Positions 43,190 through 53,337 of a stretch of 64,000 nt of DNA are shown one piece after another (the first letter of the stretch is position 1; each line of letters opens with the position of its first letter). The stretch spans positions 170,546,577 to 170,610,576 of the forward strand of contig NC_057861.1 in assembly GCF_019393635.1 (NCBI RefSeq). The letters run 5' to 3'. The translations under genes and the position numbers were made by a program. The notes under the pieces are model-generated. The model worked only from the letters and a program-made list of their open reading frames with translations, ran no database searches and was not told the origin of the DNA. Source of the stretch: Dromiciops gliroides. Its lineage: Eukaryota > Chordata > Mammalia > Microbiotheria > Microbiotheriidae.

Positions 43190-43380
43190 CTGCATCAGGG
43201 GCCATCTCCAGTCATCCTGATCTATATCTTGCCACTGGATTCAAATGCCTCTGGAGGAGAGAATGAGGCTGGTTACTTTGCACATCCTTGCCTCACTTAA
43301 ATCCAATTCACTGAAAGTCATGACAGCATTTCACTGATGTTGTGTTCCTCTTCAAGAAGGAAGGACAATCAAAAACAATC
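43190..43380 (-). repeat. Old marsupial dispersed repeat, inverted copy
   Basis: GGGGCCATCTCCAGTCATCC, GAGAGAATGAGGCTGGTTAC and TCCAATTCACTGAAAGTCAT are the reverse complement of the elements in 42765-42985. Confidence 0.7.
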
Positions 43381-43449
43381 CAGGCCTAGAGCAGGGCTTC
43401 AGGAAAAAAAGCTAAGGCATGGCAGAGAAAGTACAGGATATATCTGGGA

Positions 43450-43700
43450 GAGGAATAAGGCAGTTAGCTGGTGCAGTGTTTAGACCCTAGAAGCTAGAAG
43501 ACCTGAGTACAACTCTGGCTTCAGATATTCACTAGTTGTATTGCCCAAGGTAAGTCACTTAACTCCTCCTATCATTGGTTTCATCACCTGTAAGAATATA
43601 ATAATAGTACCTAACACATAAAGTTGTTGAGGATAAAAAGAAATAATATTGATAAAGTTCTTTGCAAACCTTAAAGCACTACATGAATGATAGTTATTAT
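43450..43700 (+). repeat. CORE-SINE with 3' tail
   Basis: GGCAGTTAGCTGGTGCAGTG, GACCTGAGTACAACTCTGGC, AAGTCACTTAACTCCTCCTA and then AATAGTACCTAACACATAAA. A full-length-looking but old marsupial SINE with the CORE 3' part. Confidence 0.65.
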
Positions 43701-44060
43701 TATTATCAAGGTGCTATCCATCCTATTTTCTATGTTACATGTTTTGTTCACACAAAATAACTTGCCTAGTAATTTATATTCATAATGGTTAAAGATAACC
43801 TCTACTGGAAACATGGCTTCTATTCAGTCAACCCCTTTGGATGAATGGCATTATTTCCCACTGACCAAATTTTACACTGTTCTCCCTATTTTCTCCAGGC
43901 AAAAAAGTCTGGGACAGCAGATTCTAGAAGAGTTGTATCTGCATATTTCCTAACAGAATCTGTATTAGTTAGAGAAGTTATTGTCTCCCTCTCAGTGAGA
44001 TGGGCATTTTAAAGGGGAACATGAAGAACAAGAAATACCAAATCTGAAGAGAAGAGACCT

Positions 44061-44209
44061 AGAGGCAGATAGGTGGCGCAGTGGATAGAGCACCAGCCCT
44101 GGAGTCAGGAGGACCTGAGTTCAAATCTGTCCTCAGACACTTGACACTTACTAGCTGTGTGACTCTGGGCAAGTAACTTAACCCCAATTGCCTCACCAAA
44201 GAAAAAAAA
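44061..44209 (+). mobile_element. Marsupial tRNA-derived SINE
   Basis: AGAGGCAGATAGGTGGCGCA start. Exact target duplication GAAGAGAAGAGACCT (44046-44060 and 44210-44224). Confidence 0.93.
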
Positions 44210-44224
44210 GAAGAGAAGAGACCT

Positions 44225-44859
44225 TAATGGTAGCATTTCAGGTACCAAGACAGCAAAGTGTATAACATAATTTTGGCCACAAGTGCATTCTCAGAAATTC
44301 TTATATAACTGATGGAAATGGCCACCTATGTTTTCTAGAGGTAGGAACAACTTTGATTAGAAAACCTTATTCCAAATTACTACTCCCAGAATTAGTTCCC
44401 TTGGCAACTTCCAGTAGTAGGTAAATTCCTTGAAGTTAGGAATTATTTCTTTTTCTTGTGATAGCACCTACACCAGTATCTAGCATACAACAGGTACTTA
44501 AAAATGTTTGTTGATTGATCAATCAACTTTTTTTTTGTAACTCCAGTATCTAGCACAGCTCCCTGCAATTAGTAGCCATTTAAGGAATACCTGTTGAGTT
44601 AAATTAAATTAAAATATTGAGAAATCTGTATTGAAATACTCCTTTACTGAAGACCGAGAATAATTTTAAAAATAGAAGTAGTTTTTTAAGGGGTAATGGT
44701 GCTCAGCCCAAAGAAGGGGATAAAGCTTTGTTGTCTTATCTGATTCTTTTTGAGAAGGTTCTTGGATAATCATTGAGATGTTTCTACTGAAATAGCAGAC
44801 TGTGACATTGTTAGAAAGTGCCTAATTTCATTTCTTCCTTACCATATAGAGTATTCCAC
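44225..44859. other. Mostly unassigned sequence
   Basis: Two short old-repeat phrases occur (AGCATACAACAGGTACTTAA and AGCACAGCTCCCTGCAATTA, around 44480-44620, CORE-SINE-tail-like). Otherwise unique. Confidence 0.35.
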
Positions 44860-45540
44860 AGTGCAGCCTCTGTTATTTAGGTGACTGTGTCATACACCCA
44901 TCAGGGAAAGCAAGGATAGGAGAGAGAGGGATTGCTGGGGGACATGCACTCTTGCAGAGTACATCTCAGGGTTTTGCAGAATATTCCTCATTCAGGCTCT
45001 AACTGGCAGGATGAGCCAGGCTCTGTGTTAGTCTTTTTCATTACCAGGCCTTTGCTACCTGGAACCTGGAGGCTTGTTAGGCAGTACTGCCTACTGTCTC
45101 ATCCATTCCTCTGGGAGAGTGCACTTGACAGACAGGAGCCAAGCCAGTGTTTCACGCTGTGGGGCTGGAGACATGCAAAGTGTCTGTTAACACTTCCTAT
45201 TGCTGTCTAGCTTATTCAGAGGTAGTGCTTCCCACCCACTCCTGCACCCCTTCTCCCCTGATGTATTCATCACCAGGCTACAGACACCTAGTTAATCCAT
45301 TTAGAACCTATCAGCTCTGTTCATCGGCTCATAAACCTATTACCTTGGAGGCTCTGTGCTCAGGGACACAGGTGCCAGACCAGTGCACAAAACCCAATTG
45401 AGTTATGGAGCCAGAAGTGAGCGCCTCCAAATCATGATTCTGACTGCATGGGGAATTGCCCGTGTTATGTGGCAGCAGCCACTTTATTAAATATCGATTT
45501 AAATCACAGCCTTTAATCAAATCTGATAGAAGACCTTTTT
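44860..45540. other. Candidate conserved non-coding element cluster, part 1
   Basis: Repeat-free, GC-balanced sequence unlike its A/T-rich neighbours. Its right end carries dense A/T homeobox- and TCF-like words: ACTTTATTAAATATCGATTT and CAGCCTTTAATCAAATCTGA. Frames of 84-92 codons here resemble no protein I know. The call is by appearance only. Confidence 0.28.
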
Positions 45541-45599
45541 CACCTCCTCCCCTCTTGTACTCCTCCCTTCCCCCCTTCTCTTCCGGGGGGCTTGGCTGG

Positions 45600-45790
45600 T
45601 GACATGGGAGCCCAGGAACGAATGGTTAGCAAGCAGCCCTGCAGAAAGCCTTCCTCAACAGTAATGAGGCATTTGTGATAATCGAGTGATGAAATGTAAA
45701 TGGGCAGTAATGAGCACAATTACATCCACTAGGGAACCATCAAAGTGGCTTCTTTCCTCACAGATAGATGAGCTCTTTCACTGTCATCGC
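45600..45790. other. Candidate conserved non-coding element, part 2
   Basis: AACAGTAATGAGGCATTTGT, GATAATCGAGTGATGAAATG, TAAATGGGCAGTAATGAGCA and CAATTACATCCAC form a run of POU/homeodomain-like words with a retained CpG, typical of developmental enhancers. By appearance only. Confidence 0.3.
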
Positions 45791-45869
45791 CCAATGCTGA
45801 CTTCACTGCGAAGCCTGGTGCAGAGGTGGCAAAGGGGGAAGGGGCAACATCCAGTGTTGCAGGAAGCCA

Positions 45870-46050
45870 AGGGGTGGGGAGGAGGGGGAGAGATGGAGAG
45901 AAAGAGGGGGAAAGGGAGGAAAGGGATAGGGAAGGAGGGGAGAGGGAGGGAAGGGAAAGGGAAGGAGGGAAGGAGAGACACAGAGACTGAGAGAGAGAGA
46001 GACAGAGAGACAGAGACAGAGACAGAGACAGAGAGAGACAGAGAGAGAAT
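45870..46050. repeat. Purine-rich GGGA/GAGACA low-complexity tract
   Basis: About 180 bases, nearly all A and G on the plus strand (GGGAGGAAAGGGATAGGGAA, then GAGACAGAGACAGAGAC). Long frames on both strands are low-complexity artefacts. Such mirror-like purine tracts can form triplex DNA. Confidence 0.9.
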
Positions 46051-46129
46051 GGAACATGATAATACAAGCTTGCTGACTGAGAGCAGTCAGGTTAAGGAAA
46101 AATAAAAAAGCTCAAACCCGTTTGAATAC

Positions 46130-46480
46130 TATCATCTTTGATGTAGATCCTTCCCTATTTTCAGCCCCCTCCTCTTTCCCTCCCTTGCAGAGTCCTTAGG
46201 GATGATTTGATTTGTGGCAATGTTTGAAAACTGCCTCATTGTGCTAACAAGATTAAATTTGAACCTCTGTCTGCTTGCTACACTGAAATTGTGCAGGGTG
46301 ACTAGGACCCACTGGCTTTTCTCTGGAACCAGAGCCAAGAAATGGGATGGTTGCCAGGAAACACAAGCACCATGGCTGCTTATGTCATCTTAGTAGTCAG
46401 GGAATTGCAGGGAGAAACACTGACATTTTCAGGAAACAGGACAGCTCAGCACTTCAGTAATCTCTTAGCCCATTATTAAC
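46130..46480. other. Candidate conserved non-coding element, part 3
   Basis: A repeat-free stretch with ATTGTGCTAACAAGATTAAA and GGTTGCCAGGAAACACAAGC. It has the same quality of sequence as part 2, on the other side of the purine tract. Confidence 0.22.
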
Positions 46481-47240
46481 AAAATCTGAGAGTATTTGCC
46501 CATACATAATTCTATCAAAACTGAACAAGCTCCTGTTTCAACAAGCTCTTGTTTCTTGACCTAATTGTTAAGGGATTGGGGGGAAAAAGGTTTTAAAATG
46601 TGAAAGAATAACTGGATAAAGTTCTGTTATACATGCTTTATGCAAAAAATTTTCTACTGGGTTCTATCCTAGAGCACAAATAAAATGAATGATTGGACTT
46701 CATCTTCTAAATGTAGCTTCATGACAGCTATCCTTCTTTCCTTCTTTTAGGGAGTTTAATAAGTTAATGGAGCCAGAATGTAATATGTGACTGTAAGGAA
46801 TAGGGCTAGCAATTTGAATACAGCCCTCATGAATTCTGATTAGGAAAAAGAGAAAAAATAAATCCGAATGGGCCTCCTGTTTTTAGAAGCCCTTAAGCCC
46901 TCATGTGATGACTGTACAGAATTACATTCCTAAATTTTTTATTTCTTGCACTGAAGTTTCTCTTCCTATGTTCTTCATTGTATGAGTCATAAAATTTCTG
47001 TGTAGTCCAAGCTGGTAAATGATCATGGCAATATTATGCAAGGTCCAAATTTTGCCTTTGGATATCATGGACTAATCTGTTGAATTTTACATGAAATACA
47101 AAGAAAAGTTTGGGCATCTAGTTTATCCTTACTTCCAAAGTACTTCAAAGAACAGGAGCTGGGTAATAAGAACATCTTTAATTATATGGACAATAAGGAT
47201 TTCACTTTGATTTAGATATGGTGAATGTTCCTTTTTATCA
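46481..47240. other. Unassigned sequence
   Basis: About 760 bases of apparently unique A/T-rich DNA; no repeat or gene recognised. Confidence 0.4.
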
Positions 47241-47244
47241 GTCG

Positions 47245-47449
47245 GGTAATCAATAAACATTTGTTAAGCTCTTACTCTGTGACAGGTACTGAGCTAAGAA
47301 CTTCTATTAAGGACTCATAGAACCTTAGAAGCAATTTGGTCCATACCCCTCCTCATATTCCAGAAGAGGAAACTGAGACACAAAAGACTTATCCCATTCA
47401 CACAGCTAATAACAGGGCAAGGATTGAAATTCAATTCCTCTGACTCCTA
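47245..47449 (-). repeat. CORE-SINE (MIR/THER1-type)
   Basis: AATAAACATTTGTTAAGCTC, CAGAAGAGGAAACTGAGACA and TTCACACAGCTAATAACAGG: a minus-strand old SINE, cut on the right by a younger SINE. Confidence 0.7.
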
Positions 47450-47612
47450 GGGGGCAGCTAGGTGGCAAAGTGGATAAATCACCAGCCCTGGATTCAGGAG
47501 GACCTGAGTTCAAATCCGGCCTCAGACACTTGACATTTTTGTGTAACCCTGTGCAAGTCACTTAACCCTCATTGCCTAGCAAAAAAATAAAAAATAAAAA
47601 AATAAAGAGAGA
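47450..47612 (+). mobile_element. Marsupial tRNA-derived SINE
   Basis: GGGGCAGCTAGGTGGCAAAG start, AAAATAAA-rich tail. Target duplication CAATTCCTCTGACTCCTA with one mismatch, at 47432-47449 and 47614-47631. Confidence 0.9.
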
Positions 47613-47639
47613 GCAATTCCTCAGACTCCTAATGTGGAA

Positions 47640-48080
47640 TTTTTTCCCACTGCACCATTAAACTTCATGAATACCTAATTGGAATTGCAATGAATGTCGA
47701 AGCCATGAATTCATATGTATAATCTTTAAGAATCTTAGTTAAACTTTATTTATAGTGCTAATGGAAAATAGCCACCAACTATATGGTTACCATCTCATAC
47801 TCAATCCTCTTATTTACATTCAAAAAGCACAGATGAAATAGAAAGTGCAGAAATCATTCCATGAAGGAAAATAAGTTACAATCAATCCAGAGAGTCAAGA
47901 TTCTCAAAATCACTTATTGTCTAGTAGTAAATAGTTTGAAGTATGCAAATATTTGCCATTAATCTCCATAGTGCTTTTCCATGTAGACACAGCCTACTTA
48001 AAGCAACTTCTAATTCCTCTTTGAAACTTGCCAATAAAAAATTCTCACCTTATAGAAACATAAGATATATCATGAACATT
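47640..48080. other. Unassigned sequence
   Basis: Unique A/T-rich DNA without recognisable repeat or gene. Confidence 0.4.
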
Positions 48081-48085
48081 ATCCA

Positions 48086-48159
48086 GGATGTCTCAAAAGT
48101 CTTGGTGCTGTTTTATGCTTTAATAACTTAAAACAGAACTAAGATTTTTTGGGACACCC
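48086..48159. mobile_element. Mariner-like palindromic MITE
   Basis: The left arm GGATGTCTCAAAAGTCTTGG and following bases (48087-48116) are the near reverse complement of the right arm ending AAGATTTTTTGGGACACCC (48129-48159), with a loop of about 12 bases. GTCCCAAAAGTCTT-type termini are known from small mariner-derived MITEs. The whole unit would fold into a hairpin, so a small-RNA precursor is also conceivable. Confidence 0.65.
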
Positions 48160-48179
48160 AAGGTACAGAACAAGTGTTC

Positions 48180-49035
48180 ATGATAAGCCCCATGTAACTA
48201 AAATATAGGTTCATCTTAATTTCCTTCCTCTTAATAAAATATTTGGAAAGTATCACCTGACTCATTATTATAGTTATTGATGGCATATGAATGAATATTT
48301 TAAGTGTGATATAAGCATAGTACAAAGTTAGTCCCTATTTCCTCCTGATTGACAAATTAGACTTCCTCTAGCCACAAAGTTCTAAGAAGCAATATTCTAA
48401 AGAATCAACCCAATTCACAAAACAATCTCATTATTATGCATCTTGAGGGCCTATACAATGGGAATAGCTTATAAATTACATGATAATTAACTGAGTATTT
48501 TGATACTTCAACAACTAAATGCCCTTGGATGGCATTCAAGAAAGACTTGCTTTATACTGGTTTATTCTGTATAATGAGTGGTGTTGGAGTTAATGTTGAG
48601 GGTTCATGTTTGGGAGGGACTAACTAATCACTTCCTAAAAATCTATTTCATTGTATAAATGGCCTTATTCCATTCTGCAATAAATATTCCATTTCTCATA
48701 TCACCTATGTTTGTCTTGACCAGCATGTGTTTGCACAAATACATATAATGATTCTCTCATTCAGAATTTGCTGAAGCTAAGTTGATTCACTTAGAAAATA
48801 AAGAAACAAAGAATTCGAGGTAGCTGATGTGTAAAGAGAGCTTTGAATAGTGATTCTACCTACTTGGCAGTCATCCTCAAATCAACTACTAAAGACAATT
48901 TTAGTTAGAGATGGAGATAGACTTTGGATCTTGAGATACAAATCCCTATGGGAAGAAAAATTCTCAGAATGCTGACCTGTGGTGGGAAGGTAGAGACTAC
49001 AAGAAACCAACTGCCACCAGGGAGGGCCCACAGTG
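48180..49035. other. Unassigned sequence
   Basis: Unique A/T-rich DNA; no repeat or gene recognised. Confidence 0.4.
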
Positions 49036-49051
49036 AAGAATAATTACTCTG

Positions 49052-49213
49052 AGGGGGCGGCTCGGTGGCGCAGTGGATAAAGCACCGGCCCTGGATTCAG
49101 GAGTACCTGAGTTCAAATCCGGCCTCAGACACTTGACACTTACTAGCTGTGTGACCCTGGGCAAGTCACTTAACCCCCATTGCCCCGCGCAAAAAAAAAA
49201 AAAAAAAAAAAAA
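49052..49213 (+). mobile_element. Marsupial tRNA-derived SINE (young)
   Basis: GGGGGCGGCTCGGTGGCGCA start, TTGCCCCGCGC, then an A tail of about 22. Exact 16-bp target duplication AAGAATAATTACTCTG (49036-49051 and 49214-49229). Confidence 0.97.
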
Positions 49214-49229
49214 AAGAATAATTACTCTG

Positions 49230-49640
49230 GATTTCAAGGGAGTCCTTGAGATCTCATTGTAGCAGTTTTCTGGGTTTCATATATCACTTGTATATATTCT
49301 AGGTTTCTTGATTGTTTTAAGATAGATGAGCTAGGTAACCATCTTCACCACTGTGACAAAGGTTGAGATAAATGTAATTTCCTCAAAGAATTAGACCAAA
49401 CTCCTATAGCTTAACCAATCACTTTCAGACACTACAAATCAAGAAAAATCATGCATGAGGTTGGAGATTTAAGCTAGGACAGTTATGAACTTCTGTTAAT
49501 TAGACGCTTCTGCCCATGGACCAATAGTATAACTAAAACCTGGAAGTTATACATAATCGAATAGACATAATGCCTTATTTGAATATCACTATTAAGTGTT
49601 ATTTTGCTAAGACTAAGTAAAAATATATATTTTTTAAATC
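49230..49640. other. Unassigned sequence
   Basis: No recognisable repeat or gene. Confidence 0.4.
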
Positions 49641-49998
49641 TTGTTAATACTGTCCTCAACAATATAATGATTCAAGATAATTCCAAAATACTGGTGATAG
49701 AAAATGCTATACATATTCAGAGAAAGAACTGATGGTGTCTGATCAAAGCTTACTATTTTTATTGTCTTTTTTATGGCCTGTTTCCTTTTATTCTTTTTCT
49801 TCTTTCACCATGTGACTAAGAAATATGTTTTACATGATTGCACATATGTAACCTATGTGAAATTGCATGTCTTAAGGATAATGGAGTAGGAAGGGAGGGA
49901 AAGAGAAAATTTGGAACTCAAAATTTTATCTAACAATTAATGTTAAAATTGTTTACATGTAATTGGAAAAAAATAAAATGTTATTTAAAAGAAAAAAA
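49641..49998 (+). mobile_element. Old L1 3'-end fragment
   Basis: GATAGAAAATGCTATACATA, CAGAGAAAGAACTGATGG, GGGAGGGAAAGAGAAAATTT and GTTTACATGTAATTGGAAAA compare with the 3' region of L1-B (25360-25650). It ends in an A-rich tail. Confidence 0.7.
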
Positions 49999-50074
49999 AT
50001 ATCTTAAATATGTACAGTGTCAGACCAAAACTACTGTTTACCTCACTACGAAAGGATTAAGAATGGTAACAGGT

Positions 50075-50227
50075 TGGGGCAGCTAGATGGTGCAGTGGAT
50101 AGAGCACCGGCCCTGGAGTCAGGAGTACCTGAGTTCAAATCTGGCCTCAGACACTTGACACTTACTAGCTGTGTGACCCTGGGCAAGTCACTTAACCCCA
50201 ATTGCCTCACTAAAAAAAAAAAAAAAA
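50075..50227 (+). mobile_element. Marsupial tRNA-derived SINE (young)
   Basis: GGGGCAGCTAGATGGTGCAG start and A tail. Exact 16-bp target duplication AAGAATGGTAACAGGT (50059-50074 and 50228-50243). Confidence 0.97.
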
Positions 50228-50309
50228 AAGAATGGTAACAGGTAGAGGAAGTCCTCTGGCAATCGTAGGGAAATGGTACTGTGTTGTTTAAAATATAAAT
50301 GTGGGTCCT

Positions 50310-50485
50310 AATCTACCCCACTCCAGTTACTTCTCATGGGGTAGATACAATACGGGATGTGGCAGTTACCAGTTATAAGTCACTCAGGAGCTGCAGCAAC
50401 AGTATTGGACTGCACAGCCACACTGTGGCCTGTAGCTCTTCAAGGCACTGATCCATGGTCGTCCACAACTGGTGGAGGCCTACTA
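50310..50485 (+). repeat. Unnamed dispersed repeat X, partial copy
   Basis: CCACTCCAGTTACTTCTCAT, TGGGGTAGATACAATACGGG and GCACTGATCCATGGTCGTCC correspond, with perhaps 20% divergence by eye, to the reverse complement of 53068-53240. I do not recognise the family. Confidence 0.6.
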
Positions 50486-50588
50486 CTACTAATGTAACTT
50501 TATATCTAATGTTATATAATATACCATTAACCCTAATATTTGACCAGAGTATTGTTGTTGACTTTTTCAAAATTATCATTATAACACC

Positions 50589-50854
50589 TGTAGGGGCCTA
50601 AAATTCTAACTATGATGTCTAAAATCTAATAAGTGGTCGCCTTAAATTAGAAACTTTAGCAAGAGTTTAGACTTTTAAGTATGTATTAAAGTGCATCAGA
50701 AGTTAATGAATAGAGAGAGGTAAAAATCAAACTTCATTTAATTATCTAAGAGAGAGCCCTGCATCTCACCCACCAAAGCCCAAGTCAGCAACCATAAGAC
50801 CTCACCTAAGCAGCTTCTCCCAGAACCTCTTGTGAAACAGGAAACAGGGCCATT

Positions 50855-50899
<45 letters not shown>

Positions 50900-51082
50900 C
50901 CAAGCTAATTGGCTGGTAGCTCTGATTGACAGGACCCATGAGCAAACATCACTTCCTGAATGCTGAACTGACCTTCGAAACCCCAGAAAAAGTCACTTCT
51001 GGATGCTAAAATCACATGGATTCTTTTCAGGCCAGAGCTCACTATATCCCTCCCAGCAGGGGGCGTCATTCCAATTCTCATA
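50589..51082 (-). repeat. 3' LTR of ERV copy 4
   Basis: 494 bp; on the minus strand it starts TATGAGAATTGGAATGACGC (TG decayed to TA) and ends ...GGCCCCTACA. It is lengthened by a (CA)n microsatellite (50859-50896). The shared words GAATTGGAATGACGCC and CCTGCTGG relate it to the young LTR (GATTGGAATAACGCC). Confidence 0.75.
50859..50896. repeat. (AC)n microsatellite in an LTR
   Basis: A perfect dinucleotide run of about 19 units. Confidence 0.95.
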
Positions 51083-53067
51083 GGCCCCCTGTGCTTCATA
51101 TGAAGAAACATTGTTTCCTCCCATGAAGCAATAACATTACGGATACCTATGACTAACAAAGTAAAGGGAATGAAAAGAGAGAAAAAAAAGAGTGATGCAT
51201 TGATAAAGGGTAAAGGAGGCACTCCCCTATTAACAGGTGGATATTACAAACAGAAAAAGTAAGGAGGCATTCACCTTTAGTAAGTGGACATTATAAACAG
51301 TGTATACAATGTGGAAAAGGAAAACAGGAAAATGTCCATTTAAGTCTTTGGAAGTATTTTCTCAGATGTTTCTTGGGATGTCCTCTGGGTATAGTTGTGG
51401 AATGTCTTTCAGGTGTTTCAGATGCTGGTAATCAGCCAGGAAAATTTCCTACAAAATTGAGCTTAACACAACTTTAAATAGCTTTGCCAAAAATCAAATC
51501 AAACAATAAGAGTTCTCAAAAAAATGTCTAAGGAAATTCAGAATCTTAGTTGTAACACATGAAATATATAATAAAAACAAAAATAGAAACATTCTCTAAA
51601 ACTTAATATTACTACACTCCCCCATGTGGAGGATAAATTGAGAAAACAATTGTGATACTGATTTAGAAAATAATTTTTATCTTTGTTTCATCACTTTTTT
51701 GTATCATCTGCCTAATTATCCTCATATGCCATTATGAGAAATTAAAGAATCTAAAATAATTGGTAGCAGATGTCAAGGCCAAATCCAACATTGTATTTAT
51801 CATGACACCTGAGATAATTATGGGGGTTACCAAAAAAAGAACAGAGAAATTAAGTCAGGATTAATCAGATACATAGGATTGAGATGTCCGTGACATCAGG
51901 CATATAGGAGGGGCAATTGAAGTCAGGTGTCAAATGAGATGGCAAAGCCTGGCCACCTGGTGCCATATGGGGGAAAATTAAAGCAAGAAAATACAACCTC
52001 GATGTTTGCCAATAGCCATTTTCTCAGCCTTTCCCAAAGCAGTGCAGTACCTGGACTTGATGCATGTGATAGTTCAGTGTCTGCTCTTGTATGTATTCCT
52101 CTTGTGATTGGATGGCATCTTGGCCAACTGGCATCTGATAACTCAGAATGAAGGCAATTAATGTCTTAAATGATAAATTCCCATAATCCAAGTCTCATAT
52201 GTATTTAAAAGTTGAGGATAATAATGATCTCAAAAATGTGAATGTGCCTAGACTTAGAATATAATATACAATTATGCAATAATTTTTACTAAGTATACAA
52301 TTACTTTTGTGAAAAATCAGAACATATTTTAATACAAGTTAAAATACAATCTTCAAAGAATAAGAATCTCTACAAAAATAAGCCCATACTGTTGAGTTCA
52401 AAATGTAGCTACAATAGCATAAAAAAAGAAACCTTATGTAACATTTTAACTGACTTTTTTCTTAAATTAATTTTTTTAAAGTCTAGAACACTTTTAAAAA
52501 ATTTTAATATCTAAAATGTCAAAATCATATGTTATCATATTATACAATATGTACCTATTTATGGCAATAATAAATGTGATTACATGACTATGAAAAAACT
52601 TTTGCAAATGTTCCCCTCTCTTTTTTTAATGCTTATCAAAAATAATACTTCTAGAATGAATTTACACTTGCCATGGCAAACAATTTGCCAGGGAAATGCT
52701 TTATATAATTTGATCAAATAATCAGTTGTAAAAAAACAATTTAGCATATGTGAGAATAATACTTCCAGACTTAATACTGTATTGTGAAATCAAAACTATC
52801 TTGCATTGGTTCAAATTTGGAGAGATAGATGAATTGAACAAAATACACATGGAAGAATAAAAGTCAATAAAATTCAAACTGGAGAAATCTAAATTAATAT
52901 GGACTTAATATTAATAAGAGTATTACAAAATATAAATTTGATCACATGAATACAAAAAGCTTTTACAAATATTCCCCTTTTTAAAGCTAAGTATAAAACA
53001 CAATCTTAAAAGCATTAAAATCTCTATAAAAATAAACTCATACTATTAATTTTAAAATGTAGATGTA

Positions 53068-53316
53068 GGACTCCATCAGTCACGGACGACCATGGATCAG
53101 CACCTTGAAGAGCCACAGGCCACATTGTGGCTGTGCAGTCTGATAGGGGAGCCACAGCTCCTGATTGACTTATAACCGGTAACTGCCGCATCCCATGTTG
53201 TATCTACCCCATGAGGAGTAGCTGGAGTGTGCTCTCCAGGACACTGGCCTGGGCGGATCAATTGGAAAACAAGCTGTTGCCCATGCAGCAGGTTTTCCCT
53301 CTCTGAGACATTGGTG
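53068..53316 (-). repeat. Unnamed 249-bp dispersed repeat X inserted in ERV copy 4
   Basis: The insert is flanked by GATGTA (53062-53067 and 53317-53322), and ERV sequence continues across it (AAATGTAGATGTA | ATAGCATAGAAATCC compares with copy 1 at 1054-1080). GC is about 50%, higher than the host. It has no A tail and no obvious tRNA boxes. A related partial copy is at 50310-50485. Family unknown. Confidence 0.7.
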
Positions 53317-53337
53317 GATGTAATAGCATAGAAATCC

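Noticed and set aside
44932..45401. Two overlapping frames of 92 and 84 codons
   Set aside because: No similarity to a protein family that I recognise, no splice or promoter context; the region looks non-coding and possibly regulatory.
45686..46105. Frames of 65-139 codons on both strands
   Set aside because: They consist largely of the GGGA/GAGACA purine tract (Arg/Glu/Gly or Ser/Leu/Pro repeats), i.e. low-complexity DNA.
50017..50238. Short frames across the tRNA-derived SINEs (for example 50017-50238, 58447-58928, 63191-63379)
   Set aside because: They are translations of the SINE body (peptides such as LTLTSCVTLGKSLNPNCL recur at every copy) and not genes.
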